Assembly: GCA_017461945.1 (NCBI GenBank)
Contig: JAFTSB010000052.1
Location: 1 to 64,000 of the forward strand
Direction of reading: 5' to 3'
DNA length: 64,000 nucleotides
Source: Clostridia bacterium
GTDB taxonomy: Bacteria > Bacillota > Clostridia > Oscillospirales > CAG-272
The translations under genes and the position numbers were made by a program. Below the pieces are notes generated by a model. That model did not search any database and had not been told where the DNA came from. It saw nothing but the letters and a program-made list of their open reading frames with translations. Below are positions 32,967 through 41,637 of the stretch, piece by piece (within the stretch, counting starts at the first letter, position 1; the number at the start of each line of letters is the position of its first letter).

Positions 32967-34340
32967 ATGGCAAAGATGTGGGCAGGCCGCACCGCCGGCA
33001 ACACCGATCGGATCGCAGATGACTTCAATTCCTCGATCCATTTTGACAGCAGAATGTATCGGCAGGATATCGCCGGCAGCATGGCGCACGCCGCCATGCT
33101 GGCAAAGCAGGGCATCCTCACCGCCGCCGAGGCTGAGGAGCTGATCGCCGGTCTTGGTGGCATTCTGGAGGATCTGCAATCGGGTAAGCTGGAGATCGAC
33201 CCTTTGGCCGAGGATATTCATATGTTTGTAGAGCAGGTGCTGACCGAGCGACTGGGCGACGTGGGCAAAAAGCTGCACACGGCTCGCAGCCGCAACGATC
33301 AGGTGGCGCTGGATCTGCGGATGTATTTGCGCGAGGAGCTGGACGGCATCGTGAAGCTGGTAGAGCAGCTGATCGCCACCGTCACCGCCAAGGCAGAGCA
33401 ATACGCCGATGTGATCATGCCGGGCTATACCCACCTGCAGCGTGCCCAACCCATTCTGTTTGGCCACCATCTGATGGCTTATGCCATGATGCTGCTGCGC
33501 GACGTTCAACGTCTTGCCGACTGCCGCGGCCGCATGAACCTGTCTCCCATCGGCTGCTGTGCGCTGGCCGGTACCACCTATGATACCGACCGCCGCTTTG
33601 AGGCCGAGCGCCTTGGCTTTGACGGTATTTGCCTCAATAGCCTGGATGGTGTTTCGGATCGCGACTTCGCGTTGGAAATGCTGTCGGCACTTTCCATTTT
33701 GATGATGCACCTTTCCCGCTTTTCGGAGGAGATCATCCTCTGGTGTAGCTGGGAGTTCAAATTTGTGGAGCTGTCTGATGCCTATACCACCGGCTCCTCC
33801 ATTATGCCGCAAAAGAAAAATCCCGATATGGCAGAGCTGGTGCGTGGCAAAACCGGTCGCGTTTACGGCGATCTGATGGCGCTGCTTACTACGCTAAAAG
33901 GTATTCCACTTGCCTATAACAAGGATATGCAGGAGGATAAGGAGAGCATTTTTGATGCGGTGGATACGGTCAAAATGTGTCTGCAGGTCTTTGACGGCAT
34001 GGTGGCCACTATGGAGGCCAACGTCGACAATATGCTCACCGCTGCTCAAAAGGGCTTTATCAATGCCACCGACCTTGCCGACTATCTGGTGAAAAAGGGG
34101 ATGCCCTTCCGCACCGCCTATAAGATCTCGGGCCAGTTGGTTGCCCTTTGCATCCAGGAGGGAACCGTGCTGGAGGCACTGCCTCTTGAGACCTATCTGA
34201 CCTTCAGCGACCTGTTTGAAAAGGACCTGTACGATGCCATTTCGCTGCGCACCTGTGTGGAAAAGCGCAGCTCGGAGGGCGGCACCTCCCTGGCCTCGGT
34301 AAAGGCGCAGATCGCCTATGTAAAGGAGCAACTGAAATGA
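32967..34340 (+). CDS. argH: Argininosuccinate lyase
   Basis: Splits argininosuccinate to arginine and fumarate. A 457-residue member of the fumarase/aspartase superfamily with TARSRNDQVALD, MPGYTHLQRAQP and the signature loop GSSIMPQKKNPD bearing the catalytic Ser. TAGGAGAT precedes the ATG. Its stop overlaps the argC start as ATGA. Confidence 0.97.
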   Translation: MAKMWAGRTAGNTDRIADDFNSSIHFDSRMYRQDIAGSMAHAAMLAKQGILTAAEAEELIAGLGGILEDLQSGKLEIDPLAEDIHMFVEQVLTERLGDVGKKLHTARSRNDQVALDLRMYLREELDGIVKLVEQLIATVTAKAEQYADVIMPGYTHLQRAQPILFGHHLMAYAMMLLRDVQRLADCRGRMNLSPIGCCALAGTTYDTDRRFEAERLGFDGICLNSLDGVSDRDFALEMLSALSILMMHLSRFSEEIILWCSWEFKFVELSDAYTTGSSIMPQKKNPDMAELVRGKTGRVYGDLMALLTTLKGIPLAYNKDMQEDKESIFDAVDTVKMCLQVFDGMVATMEANVDNMLTAAQKGFINATDLADYLVKKGMPFRTAYKISGQLVALCIQEGTVLEALPLETYLTFSDLFEKDLYDAISLRTCVEKRSSEGGTSLASVKAQIAYVKEQLK

Positions 34341-35260
34341 CCAAGGTTTTTATTGACGGCTCGGCAGGTACTACGGGCCTGCGGATACACGAGCGATTGG
34401 CCAACCGTCGGGATCTAACCCTTGTCACCCTCCCCGACCAGGTGCGCAAGGACCCCGCCGCCCGAAAAGAGGCGATCAACGGGGCAGATGTGGTATTTCT
34501 GTGCCTCCCCGATGCCGCCGCTATCGAGGCGGTTGCGATGATCGAAAACAAGAACGTGGCGGTGATTGATACCTCCACGGCACACCGCACCAATGATGCG
34601 TGGGTCTATGGTTTTTCGGAGCTTGGTCGCCGCGCGGCCATTGCCGCCTCCAAGCGCATTGCCAATCCCGGCTGCCACGCCAGCGGATTTCTGGCGCTGG
34701 TGCAGCCTCTTGTGGCCACAGGTGTGCTGAAAAAGGATGCGACATTATCCTGCTTTTCCCTCACCGGCTACTCCGGCGGCGGTAAAAAAATGATTGCAGA
34801 ATACGAGGGGGAGGGCAGAAGCTCCCTGCTGGATGCCCCCCGGCAATACGGCATTGCCCAAGGGCATAAGCATTTGCCCGAAATGGTCAGCGTTGCAGGA
34901 CTTGCCCAGTCTCCCGCCTTTTGCCCCATCGTGGGGGATTTTTACAGCGGTATGGAGGTCACAGTTCCGGTTTTTGCAAAGGATCTGACGGCAACGGCAG
35001 AGGAGGTCAAAGACGTGTACCGCGCAACCTATCAAACGGGTCTGGTCCATTTCGTGGAGGAGGATGCCGAGGGCGGCTTCCTTTCCGCCAACGCCTTTTC
35101 GGGGCGCGATGATATGGAGGTGCGCGTTTGCGGCAATGCAGATCGCCTGCTTCTGGTGGCACGCTTTGATAACCTTGGCAAGGGGGCCTCCGGTGCCGCC
35201 ATTCAAAACATGAACATCCTGCTTGGTGTGGACGAAGGCACCGGGCTTGTGATCGGATAA
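34337..35260 (+). CDS. argC: N-acetyl-gamma-glutamyl-phosphate reductase (short, type 2)
   Basis: Third step of ornithine synthesis: NADPH-dependent reduction of N-acetylglutamyl phosphate. At 307 residues it is the short form. It shows the nucleotide motif GSAGTTGLRIHERL, the catalytic Cys in NPGCHASGF (about residue 116) and HKHLPEM with a conserved His. Four-base ATGA overlap with argH; argJ follows after 12 bases. Confidence 0.95.
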   Translation: MTKVFIDGSAGTTGLRIHERLANRRDLTLVTLPDQVRKDPAARKEAINGADVVFLCLPDAAAIEAVAMIENKNVAVIDTSTAHRTNDAWVYGFSELGRRAAIAASKRIANPGCHASGFLALVQPLVATGVLKKDATLSCFSLTGYSGGGKKMIAEYEGEGRSSLLDAPRQYGIAQGHKHLPEMVSVAGLAQSPAFCPIVGDFYSGMEVTVPVFAKDLTATAEEVKDVYRATYQTGLVHFVEEDAEGGFLSANAFSGRDDMEVRVCGNADRLLLVARFDNLGKGASGAAIQNMNILLGVDEGTGLVIG

Positions 35261-35272
35261 GAGGAGAACAAT

Positions 35273-36490
35273 ATGATGAAAACGATTTCCGGCGGCATTT
35301 GTGCTGCCAAGGGCTTTAAGGCCAGCGGCGTTCATTGTGGCATTCGCAAGAACCGCACCAAAAAGGATATTGCATTGATCGTCAGCGAGGTGCGCGCACA
35401 CGCGGCCGCCGTATATACCACCAATCTGGTCAAGGGTGCGCCCCTGACCGTGACCAAGCAGCATATTGCCGATGGCTTTGCCCAGGCTGTGATCTGCAAC
35501 AGCGGCAACGCCAACACCTGCAACGCCAATGGTATTGAAATTGCAGAACGTATGAGCGATTTGGTGGCAAAGGAGTTGAATATTGCCGCCGGTGACGTGG
35601 TAGTCGCCTCTACCGGTGTCATCGGGCAGCCCCTGAATATCGAGCCCATTGCCGCCGGTATCCCGGTGCTGGTAAAGGAGCTTTCTGAAAACGGTGGCGA
35701 GGCCGCTGCCGAGGGCATTATGACCACCGACACCGTGAAAAAGGAGATTGCCGTAGCGTTTACGCTGGGCGGCAAGACCTGCCATCTGGGCGGTATTGCC
35801 AAGGGCAGTGGTATGATCCACCCCAATATGGCAACCATGCTGGTCTTTCTGACCACCGATGCCGCCATTTCGACCGAAATGCTGGAAAAAGCACTGAAGC
35901 ACGATGTGCAGAACACCTTTAATATGACCAGCGTTGACGGCGACACCTCTACCAACGATATGGTCACCATTCTGGCTAACGGTATGGCCGGAAATGAGGA
36001 GATCACCACAGACGGTGCGGATTTTGCTACCTTTATGAAGGCGCTGAATACCGTGACCGTATATCTGTGCCGCATGATCGCCGGCGACGGTGAGGGCGCC
36101 ACCAAGCTGTTGGAATGTAAGGTCAGCGGTGCAGCCGATGACAAGACCGCCAAGACCGTGGCCAAAAGCGTGATCTGCTCCAGCCTGCTCAAGGCGGCGA
36201 TGTTTGGTGCCGATGCCAACTGGGGTCGTGTGCTGTGCGCCATTGGCTACAGCGGTGCAGATGTGGATGTGCACAAGGTTGACGTGGCCTTCCGCTCTCC
36301 CAAGGGTACCGTGGCCGTATGCCAGAACGGTGCCGGCATTGATTTCTCCGAGGAGATCGCCAAGGAGATCTTGCTGGAGAAGGAAATTGAGATTTTGATT
36401 GAACTGAACAGCGGCGACGCTTCGGCAACCGCATTTGGTTGTGACCTGACATACGACTATGTAAAAATCAATGGCGACTACCGTACCTGA
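35273..36490 (+). CDS. argJ: Bifunctional ornithine acetyltransferase/N-acetylglutamate synthase
   Basis: Recycles the acetyl group from N-acetylornithine to glutamate. A 405-residue precursor that self-cleaves before the Thr of the motif GMIHPNMATML (about residue 188), giving alpha and beta chains. The C-terminal ends at YVKINGDYRT as in the family. Preceded by GAGGAG. It is followed by 131-bp tandem repeats before the operon resumes with argB. Confidence 0.96.
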   Translation: MMKTISGGICAAKGFKASGVHCGIRKNRTKKDIALIVSEVRAHAAAVYTTNLVKGAPLTVTKQHIADGFAQAVICNSGNANTCNANGIEIAERMSDLVAKELNIAAGDVVVASTGVIGQPLNIEPIAAGIPVLVKELSENGGEAAAEGIMTTDTVKKEIAVAFTLGGKTCHLGGIAKGSGMIHPNMATMLVFLTTDAAISTEMLEKALKHDVQNTFNMTSVDGDTSTNDMVTILANGMAGNEEITTDGADFATFMKALNTVTVYLCRMIAGDGEGATKLLECKVSGAADDKTAKTVAKSVICSSLLKAAMFGADANWGRVLCAIGYSGADVDVHKVDVAFRSPKGTVAVCQNGAGIDFSEEIAKEILLEKEIEILIELNSGDASATAFGCDLTYDYVKINGDYRT

Positions 36491-36500
36491 TGCGAAATAA

Positions 36501-36950
36501 GCGGCGCGATACGTCGTTCCGCTTCGCCCTCAACACCTTGACGTATGTTAATACGTCATCGGCGTTTCGGGCTTGCGCGCCTTGTCTCGCTTGCTTCTTT
36601 CGCATCAGGGTGTAGCCGGATGCGCAAAATGGCGGCGCGATACGTCGTTCCGCTGCACCCTCAACACCTTGACGTATGTTAATACGTCGTCGGCGTTTCG
36701 GGCTTGCGCGCCTTGTCTCGCTTGCTTCTTTCGCACCAGGGTGCAGCCGGATGCGCAAAATGGCGGTGCGATACGTCGTTCCGCTGCACCCTCAACACCT
36801 TGACGTATGTCAATACGTCATCGGCGTTTCGGGCTTGCGCGCCTTGTCTCGCTTGCTTCTTTGGCATCAGGATGTAGCCGGATGCGCGGAATGATGACGT
36901 ATAGCGTCGTTGCTCTGTTTGCTTCTTTGGCATCAGGGTGTAGCCGGATG
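36501..36950. repeat. 131-bp tandem repeats (three full copies plus one deleted) inside the arginine operon
   Basis: Units begin at 36501, 36632 and 36763 with GCGG(C/T)GCGATACGTCG, exactly 131 bases apart; a fourth, internally deleted unit runs from about 36894 to 36950. Each unit holds the palindrome GACGTAT-GTTA-ATACGTC and a CGGGCTTGCGCGCCTTG block. The period is not a multiple of three, so open frames across the repeats are not protein repeats. No gene is present between argJ and argB. Confidence 0.9.
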
Positions 36951-37009
36951 GGGAGTCAAACACCAATATCCCCCAAAACGTGATGAAAAACACACATAAG
37001 AGGAACAAT

Positions 37010-37879
37010 ATGAACATTGACAATCACTTTTCCAATGCACAGAGAGCCGAGGTGCTGACCCAGGCGCTCCCTTATATCAAAAAGTTCAACGGCAAGATCG
37101 TTGTGGTCAAATACGGCGGCAATGCTATGATCAACGAGCAGCTTAAGGAGCAGGTCATGGAGGATATCGCCCTGCTGTGGCTGATCGGTGTCAAGGTGGT
37201 GCTGGTGCACGGCGGCGGCCCCGAGATCAGCGATATGATGGCCAAGCTTGGCAAAAAGCCCGAATTTGTTGACGGTCTGCGTGTCACCGATAAGGAGACC
37301 GTGGATATCGTGCAGATGGTGCTGGCGGGCAAGGTCAACAAATCCCTTGTCACGCTTCTGCAATCCAAGGGGGGCCACGCCGTGGGCCTTTCCGGCATTG
37401 ACGGCGGCATGATCGAGGCACAGATCAAGGACGAGCGTTTGGGCTATGTGGGCAAGATCACCAAGGTGCGTCCCCAGCCCATCACCGATCTGTTGGAAAA
37501 GAACTATATCCCCGTGGTATCCACCGTGGCCAGCGACCGCGCCGGCAATGTGTATAACATCAACGGTGATACCGCTGCGGCCTATATTGCAGGGGCGTTG
37601 GGCGCCGAGCGTTTGATTATGATGACCGATATTGCAGGCATCCTGCGCGACAAGGACGATCCCTCCACCCTTATTCCTGAGATCACCATTGAGGAGGCCG
37701 GCAAGCTGTATGATGAGGGCGTGATCTCCGGCGGCATGATCCCCAAGGTGGATTGCTGCATCGAGGCCCTGCACAAGGGTGTGAAAAACGTGATTATTAT
37801 GGATGGCCGCGTGCCCCACTCCATTCTCATGGAGCTTTTGACTGACGAGGGCGCCGGCACCATGGTACGGGGGGAATGA
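37010..37879 (+). CDS. argB: Acetylglutamate kinase
   Basis: Phosphorylates N-acetylglutamate; the usual point of arginine feedback. A 289-residue amino-acid kinase with VVKYGGNAM (phosphate loop), VLVHGGGPEIS, and the late NINGDTAAAYIAGAL and GMIPKV motifs. The ATG at 37010 follows AGAGGA; an earlier in-frame start is poorly placed. The stop overlaps argD as ATGA. Confidence 0.97.
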   Translation: MNIDNHFSNAQRAEVLTQALPYIKKFNGKIVVVKYGGNAMINEQLKEQVMEDIALLWLIGVKVVLVHGGGPEISDMMAKLGKKPEFVDGLRVTDKETVDIVQMVLAGKVNKSLVTLLQSKGGHAVGLSGIDGGMIEAQIKDERLGYVGKITKVRPQPITDLLEKNYIPVVSTVASDRAGNVYNINGDTAAAYIAGALGAERLIMMTDIAGILRDKDDPSTLIPEITIEEAGKLYDEGVISGGMIPKVDCCIEALHKGVKNVIIMDGRVPHSILMELLTDEGAGTMVRGE

Positions 37880-39045
37880 TCATGGGCGCACTTCAAGCAC
37901 TGGATAAACAGTATATTGCGGGTACGTATGCCCGTTTTCCTGTCGAATTGATCGAGGGGAAGGGCTCCTTGCTGCGCGATGCAGATGGTAAGGAATATAT
38001 TGATATGGGCAGTGGCATTGGTGTAACGGCCTTTGGCATTGCCGATACCCAATGGCAAAATGCCGTGATCGCACAGCTGGGCAAGCTGCAGCATACCTCC
38101 AACCTATATTATACCGAGCCCTGTGCCAAGCTGGCCGAGCTGCTTTGTCAGAAGACGGGTATGAGCAAGGTGTTTTTCGGTAACTCGGGCGCAGAGGCCA
38201 ACGAGTGCGCCATTAAGGTGGCACGCAAATATGCGGCCGAGAAAAAGGGCGCCGAATACAGCACCATCGTGACCTTGAAAAACAGCTTTCACGGCCGCAC
38301 ACTCACCACGCTGGCTGCCACGGGGCAGGAGCATTATCACGAGCTGTTTCAGCCTCTCACCCCCGGCTTTGTCCACGTAACGGCAGGGGATCTTGACGAG
38401 CTGCGTCAGGTGATTTCCACCCACAAGGTGGCCGGTATTCTGATGGAGTGCATCCAGGGCGAGGGCGGCGTGCTGGTGGTGGATGGTGACTATATCCGCG
38501 GTGTGGCAGAGCTTTGCCGCCAGCAGGATATTTTGCTGATGATCGACGAGGTGCAGACCGGTAACGGCCGCACCGGTAAGCTGTATGCTTATATGCACTA
38601 TGGCATCACGCCCGATGTGGTAACCACCGCCAAGGGCCTTGGGGGCGGATTGCCCATCGGTGCCTGCTTGATGAGCGAAAAAGTGCAACACGTGTTGGGA
38701 TTTGGCGATCACGGATCGACTTATGGCGGCAATCCCATTGCCTCGGCCGGTGCGTGCAGCGTCATTTCCCGCATCGACGACGCGCTGTTGGCAGAGGTCA
38801 GCGAAAAGGGAAGATTTCTGCACGATTTCTTTGCAGGTGCCCCCGGTGTCAAGTCGGTTAGCGGTCTTGGATTGATGGTGGGTATCGAAACCGAAAAGCC
38901 GGCCGCCGAGGTGGTAAAGGCTTGTATGGAACGGGGTGTTCTGTGCCTGACGGCCAAGAGCAAGGTGCGCTTGCTGCCCGCTTTGAACATTCCTATGGAG
39001 CAACTGAAAAAAGCAGCCGAAATCATTCTGGAATGCTGTAAATAA
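37876..39045 (+). CDS. argD: Acetylornithine aminotransferase
   Basis: PLP-dependent class III aminotransferase, fourth step of ornithine synthesis. 389 residues; NSGAEANECAIK binds the cofactor phosphate, LMIDEVQTGNGRTG contains the PLP Asp, and TTAKGLGGGLPIGA carries the Schiff-base Lys (about 254). Starts within the argB stop; a second ATG two codons later is possible. argF follows after nine bases. Confidence 0.96.
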   Translation: MIMGALQALDKQYIAGTYARFPVELIEGKGSLLRDADGKEYIDMGSGIGVTAFGIADTQWQNAVIAQLGKLQHTSNLYYTEPCAKLAELLCQKTGMSKVFFGNSGAEANECAIKVARKYAAEKKGAEYSTIVTLKNSFHGRTLTTLAATGQEHYHELFQPLTPGFVHVTAGDLDELRQVISTHKVAGILMECIQGEGGVLVVDGDYIRGVAELCRQQDILLMIDEVQTGNGRTGKLYAYMHYGITPDVVTTAKGLGGGLPIGACLMSEKVQHVLGFGDHGSTYGGNPIASAGACSVISRIDDALLAEVSEKGRFLHDFFAGAPGVKSVSGLGLMVGIETEKPAAEVVKACMERGVLCLTAKSKVRLLPALNIPMEQLKKAAEIILECCK

Positions 39046-39054
39046 GGAGTTATT

Positions 39055-40038
39055 ATGAATTTAAAAGGTAAAAGCTTTCTGAAATTGCTGGATTTCACCC
39101 CGGCAGAGATCGGATATCTCATGGATCTTGCCGCCGAGCTGAAGGCCAAGAAAAAGGCTGGTATTCCGCACAGACTGTGTGAGGGCAAGAGCATTGCGCT
39201 GATCTTTGAAAAGACCAGCACCCGCACCCGTTGTGCCTTTGAGGTGGCCGCCGCAGATCTGGGCATGCACCCCGTATATCTGGATCCCTCCGGATCGCAG
39301 ATCGGCAAAAAGGAGAACATCCCCGATACCGCCCGCGTGCTGGGCCGTATGTTTGACGGCATCGAATACCGCGGCTTTGGGCAGAGCATTGTAGAGGAGC
39401 TGGCCGCCTATGCAGGCGTTCCTGTGTGGAACGGCCTGACCAACGAGTTTCATCCCACCCAGATTCTGGCCGATTTTCTCACCATTCGGGAGCATTGCGG
39501 CGATCTGAAGGGCAAAAAGCTGGTGTATCTGGGCGATGCGCGCTATAACATGGGTAACTCCCTGATGGTGGGCTGTGCCAAGATGGGGATGCATTTCGTA
39601 GCCGCTGCCCCCCAAAAATATTGGCCCGAAACGGATTTGGTCCAGCAGTGCCTTGCCATTGCTAAGGAGACCGGCGCCGTGATCGAGTTTGAGGAGGACC
39701 CCAAAAAGGCCGTGGAGGGCGCGGATGTCCTTTACACCGATGTTTGGGTCTCTATGGGTGAGCCCAAGGAGGTCTTTGCCGAGCGCATTCACGATCTTAC
39801 CCCCTATCGCGTGACCAAGGAGCTGATGGATCACGCCGGCGAGCAGTGCCGTTTTATGCATTGCCTGCCTGCCTTCCACGATCTTGGTACCGTGATCGGC
39901 CGCGAAATTCACCAGCAGTTTGGCATTGATTGTATGGAGGTGACCCACGAGGTCATCGAGGGCCCTCGCTCCATCGTGTTTGATGAGGCCGAGAACCGTA
40001 TGCACACCATCAAGGCTGTGATGCTGGCGACACTGTAA
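39055..40038 (+). CDS. argF: Ornithine carbamoyltransferase
   Basis: Makes citrulline from ornithine and carbamoyl phosphate. 327 residues with the carbamoyl phosphate motif [12 protein letters not shown] (about 51-62), [10 protein letters not shown] and the ornithine-binding HCLPAFHD loop. Last gene of argGHCJBDF, which together cover the whole route from glutamate via acetyl recycling to arginine. Terminator follows. Confidence 0.96.
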   Translation: MNLKGKSFLKLLDFTPAEIGYLMDLAAELKAKKKAGIPHRLCEGKSIALIFEKTSTRTRCAFEVAAADLGMHPVYLDPSGSQIGKKENIPDTARVLGRMFDGIEYRGFGQSIVEELAAYAGVPVWNGLTNEFHPTQILADFLTIREHCGDLKGKKLVYLGDARYNMGNSLMVGCAKMGMHFVAAAPQKYWPETDLVQQCLAIAKETGAVIEFEEDPKKAVEGADVLYTDVWVSMGEPKEVFAERIHDLTPYRVTKELMDHAGEQCRFMHCLPAFHDLGTVIGREIHQQFGIDCMEVTHEVIEGPRSIVFDEAENRMHTIKAVMLATL

Positions 40039-40060
40039 TTTTGGCGGCGCAATATACAAC

Positions 40061-40097
40061 AAAAGGACAGAGAATTTTGACATTCTCTGTCCTTTTT
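40061..40097. terminator. Bidirectional terminator, left bracket of the SLOG/XRE cassette
   Basis: AAAAGGACAGAGAAT / ATTCTCTGTCCTTTT stem with loop TTTGAC. Ends both argF (+) and the SLOG gene (-). A copy differing at two of 36 positions starts at 40993. Confidence 0.92.
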
Positions 40098-40109
40098 AAT
40101 TGCGATATT

Positions 40110-40583
40110 CTATCGGCCATTTTGTTCAAGGAAATCGCATATATTTATGATTCTTTTTTTTCTGCGTTTTGCCAACAGGAGTGATTGATATGCGCCTCCG
40201 TAGTTGTGATTTACATACGCTATTATAAGATCTGCGTTTGTTATCATCCATTCATTTCTTTTTGAAATTGCGAATCTTGGTGGCACATTCTCGATAGGCG
40301 GATATATGAACATATCGTATAAACCGCAATTCTGCATTTCTTTCATTTTGGCTTGCCTCGATAAACTTATATAAGGTGTAACATAAACAATCTTGATGCC
40401 AGCATATGTTTCTTTCAATTCTTTGCACGCATAAGCGCAAATTGTATCAAAATCGCCGTGCCCACCAAGATAACAAATAACAGATTCGGTATCAACCATA
40501 TGATTTTGTATTTGCGTTTTTACAATTTCTTTTACCTTACTGCTTGAACAAATGAAGGAGTGGCCTACAAAGGTAATTGCCAT
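40110..40583 (-). CDS. SLOG-family protein (DUF1273/YspA-like), low GC
   Basis: A 157-residue Rossmann-like protein. Conserved points are FVGHS near the N-terminus, GGHGDFDTICAYACKEL (about 42-58), RNEWMITNADLIIAY (about 117-131) and NYGGAYQSLLLAKRRKK near the end. SLOG domains bind nucleotide-derived ligands, and some act in stress or phage-defence signalling. Base composition is clearly AT-richer than the neighbouring genes. The ATG at 40583 follows AGAGGTG. Divergent from an XRE regulator with operator palindromes between them. It is a paralogue of the protein at 56990-57463, which has the same length. Confidence 0.75.
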   Translation of the reverse strand: MAITFVGHSFICSSSKVKEIVKTQIQNHMVDTESVICYLGGHGDFDTICAYACKELKETYAGIKIVYVTPYISLSRQAKMKEMQNCGLYDMFIYPPIENVPPRFAISKRNEWMITNADLIIAYVNHNYGGAYQSLLLAKRRKKRIINICDFLEQNGR

Positions 40584-40600
40584 ATAACACCTCTTATTTT

Positions 40601-40614
40601 CGTGGAATGCCACG
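40601..40614. promoter_or_regulatory. Operator palindrome 1
   Basis: CGTGGAATGCCACG, just downstream of the start of transcription predicted for the SLOG gene. Confidence 0.7.
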
Positions 40615-40627
40615 ATATGGTGAGTAT

Positions 40628-40656
40628 ATTATACTGCTGGACAAAAACTTTGTCAA
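40628..40656 (-). promoter_or_regulatory. Consensus promoter of the SLOG gene
   Basis: Minus strand exact TTGACA, 17 bases, exact TATAAT, lying between operators 1 and 2. Confidence 0.88.
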
Positions 40657-40659
40657 TAT

Positions 40660-40673
40660 CGTGGAACTCCACG
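40660..40673. promoter_or_regulatory. Operator palindrome 2
   Basis: CGTGGAACTCCACG, three bases upstream of the SLOG -35 element. Confidence 0.7.
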
Positions 40674-40704
40674 AGATAAAAATTTTGTGCCTGTCTATAA
40701 TAAT

Positions 40705-40718
40705 TGTGGAATTCCACA
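40705..40718. promoter_or_regulatory. Operator palindrome 3
   Basis: TGTGGAATTCCACA, three bases after a TATAAT (40696-40701) that would serve the XRE gene, so it covers that gene's start of transcription. Confidence 0.7.
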
Positions 40719-40733
40719 AATTACAGGTAGGGC

Positions 40734-40976
40734 ATGGCTATGAAATTAAATGATGCTATTGTCAAGCGGATAGAGGAAATTTGCAAGGAACGCAGTAGCA
40801 ATGTATGCGATATTGCTTTGAATGGTGGTATGTCACCTTCGGCAATTTATGACCTTATTAAAGGGAGAACAAAATGCTCAAAGGTTATTACCGTAAAGCG
40901 TTTTTGCGAAGGCGCGAGAATGACTTTATCCGAATTTTTTGATAAGGATTATTTTAACGATCCTGAAGAAGATTGA
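40734..40976 (+). CDS. XRE-family (Cro/C1-type) small regulator
   Basis: An 80-residue, one-domain helix-turn-helix protein: first helix DAIVKRIEEICKER, the helix-turn-helix NVCDIALNGGMSPSAIYDLIKGR, then TVKRFCEGARMTLSEFF. It resembles many short XRE repressors. It is divergent from the SLOG gene, with three matching palindromes nearby, so it probably represses both promoters. Low GC like its partner. Start may be the ATG at 40734 or 40740; the ribosome site AGGTAGGG is compatible with either. Confidence 0.85.
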   Translation: MAMKLNDAIVKRIEEICKERSSNVCDIALNGGMSPSAIYDLIKGRTKCSKVITVKRFCEGARMTLSEFFDKDYFNDPEED

Positions 40977-40992
40977 TTTTATTCTTCTTATA

Positions 40993-41029
40993 AAAAGGGC
41001 AGAGAATTTTGACATTCTCTGTCCTTTCT
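40993..41029 (+). terminator. Terminator of the XRE gene, right bracket of the cassette
   Basis: AAAAGGGCAGAGAAT, loop TTTGAC, ATTCTCTGTCCTTT. Near-identical to the argF terminator at 40061, including the loop. Confidence 0.88.
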
Positions 41030-41030
41030 T

Positions 41031-41628
41031 GTTGGTATCAATAAATAACCCGGTCGTGCCGAGAAAGAAACGTGTTTTAGTTACTTACTTTTTGTGCTCA
41101 GATATTTATAATACCACCGTATGGGATTCTCATAGATGTATTTCTTCGTGTTTCATGGTCCTCTTTATCGCGAATGATATGCTCGCAGACGAGCGCTGAA
41201 ACATCTTTTCGATTCCGTATCGTTGCTTACAAATACGTGATGTCAGCGATTTGAACACGCAGATCACATCATCCAATGTAGGGGAGGGGCTTGCTCCTCC
41301 CCTAAAGATGCACGAGCGCATCTATAGGCTCCACTCCACCTCCCGTTGGTCGCCTTTGTAAACAAAGGCTCCCTCCGGGAGGGAGCTGGCGCCGCAGGCG
41401 ACGGAAGGAGAGCGCGTTACAAGCAAGTTATGCCAACCTCAAGGTTACGCAGGCTCCTTCCACCGCTAACGCGGTCCCCCTCCCTCTCGGAGGGAGGCTT
41501 TTACGACGGCATCAATATACTCGCAGACGCCACGAAAGTTTGTGTTGATTTGTCGGTTTGTAAACCGTATGACTTTCAGATCATAGCCTTCAAGAATTTC
41601 GGTACGGAATTTGTCTTTTTGTCTGCCT
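41031..41628. repeat. Gene-poor interval with intergenic repeats and a gene remnant
   Basis: No intact gene. It contains a GGGGAGGGGCTTGCTCCTCCCC hairpin-type block near 41280, a CTCCCTCCGGGAGGGAG palindrome near 41370 and a matching CCTCCCTCTCGGAGGGAGG near 41479. A protein remnant (41480-41637) is listed separately. The part 41031-41270 shows nothing recognisable. Confidence 0.55.
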
Positions 41629-41637
41629 TCACAATGC
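41480..41637 (-). pseudogene. Remnant of a DUF559-type endonuclease-like protein
   Basis: The minus-strand translation holds HCEGRQKDKFRTEILEGY, then DLKVIRFTNRQINTNFRGVC and EYIDAVVKASLREGG. This is the C-terminal half of the DUF559 (Vsr-like) family with its late strand VIRFTN. There is no start codon with a ribosome site and no N-terminal half, so it is a decayed fragment next to the palindromic repeats that often flank such genes. Confidence 0.55.

Noticed and set aside
34745..36274. Long minus-strand open frame (509 codons) across argC/argJ
   Set aside because: Antisense shadow of two confidently identified arginine genes; low-complexity His/Gly-rich translation.
36468..36758. Minus-strand open frame in the 131-bp repeats
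   Set aside because: The repeat period is not a multiple of three, so the reading frame shifts from copy to copy; no ribosome site.
36501..36950. CRISPR array
   Set aside because: Units are 131 bp, contiguous and identical throughout, with no unique spacers and no cas genes.
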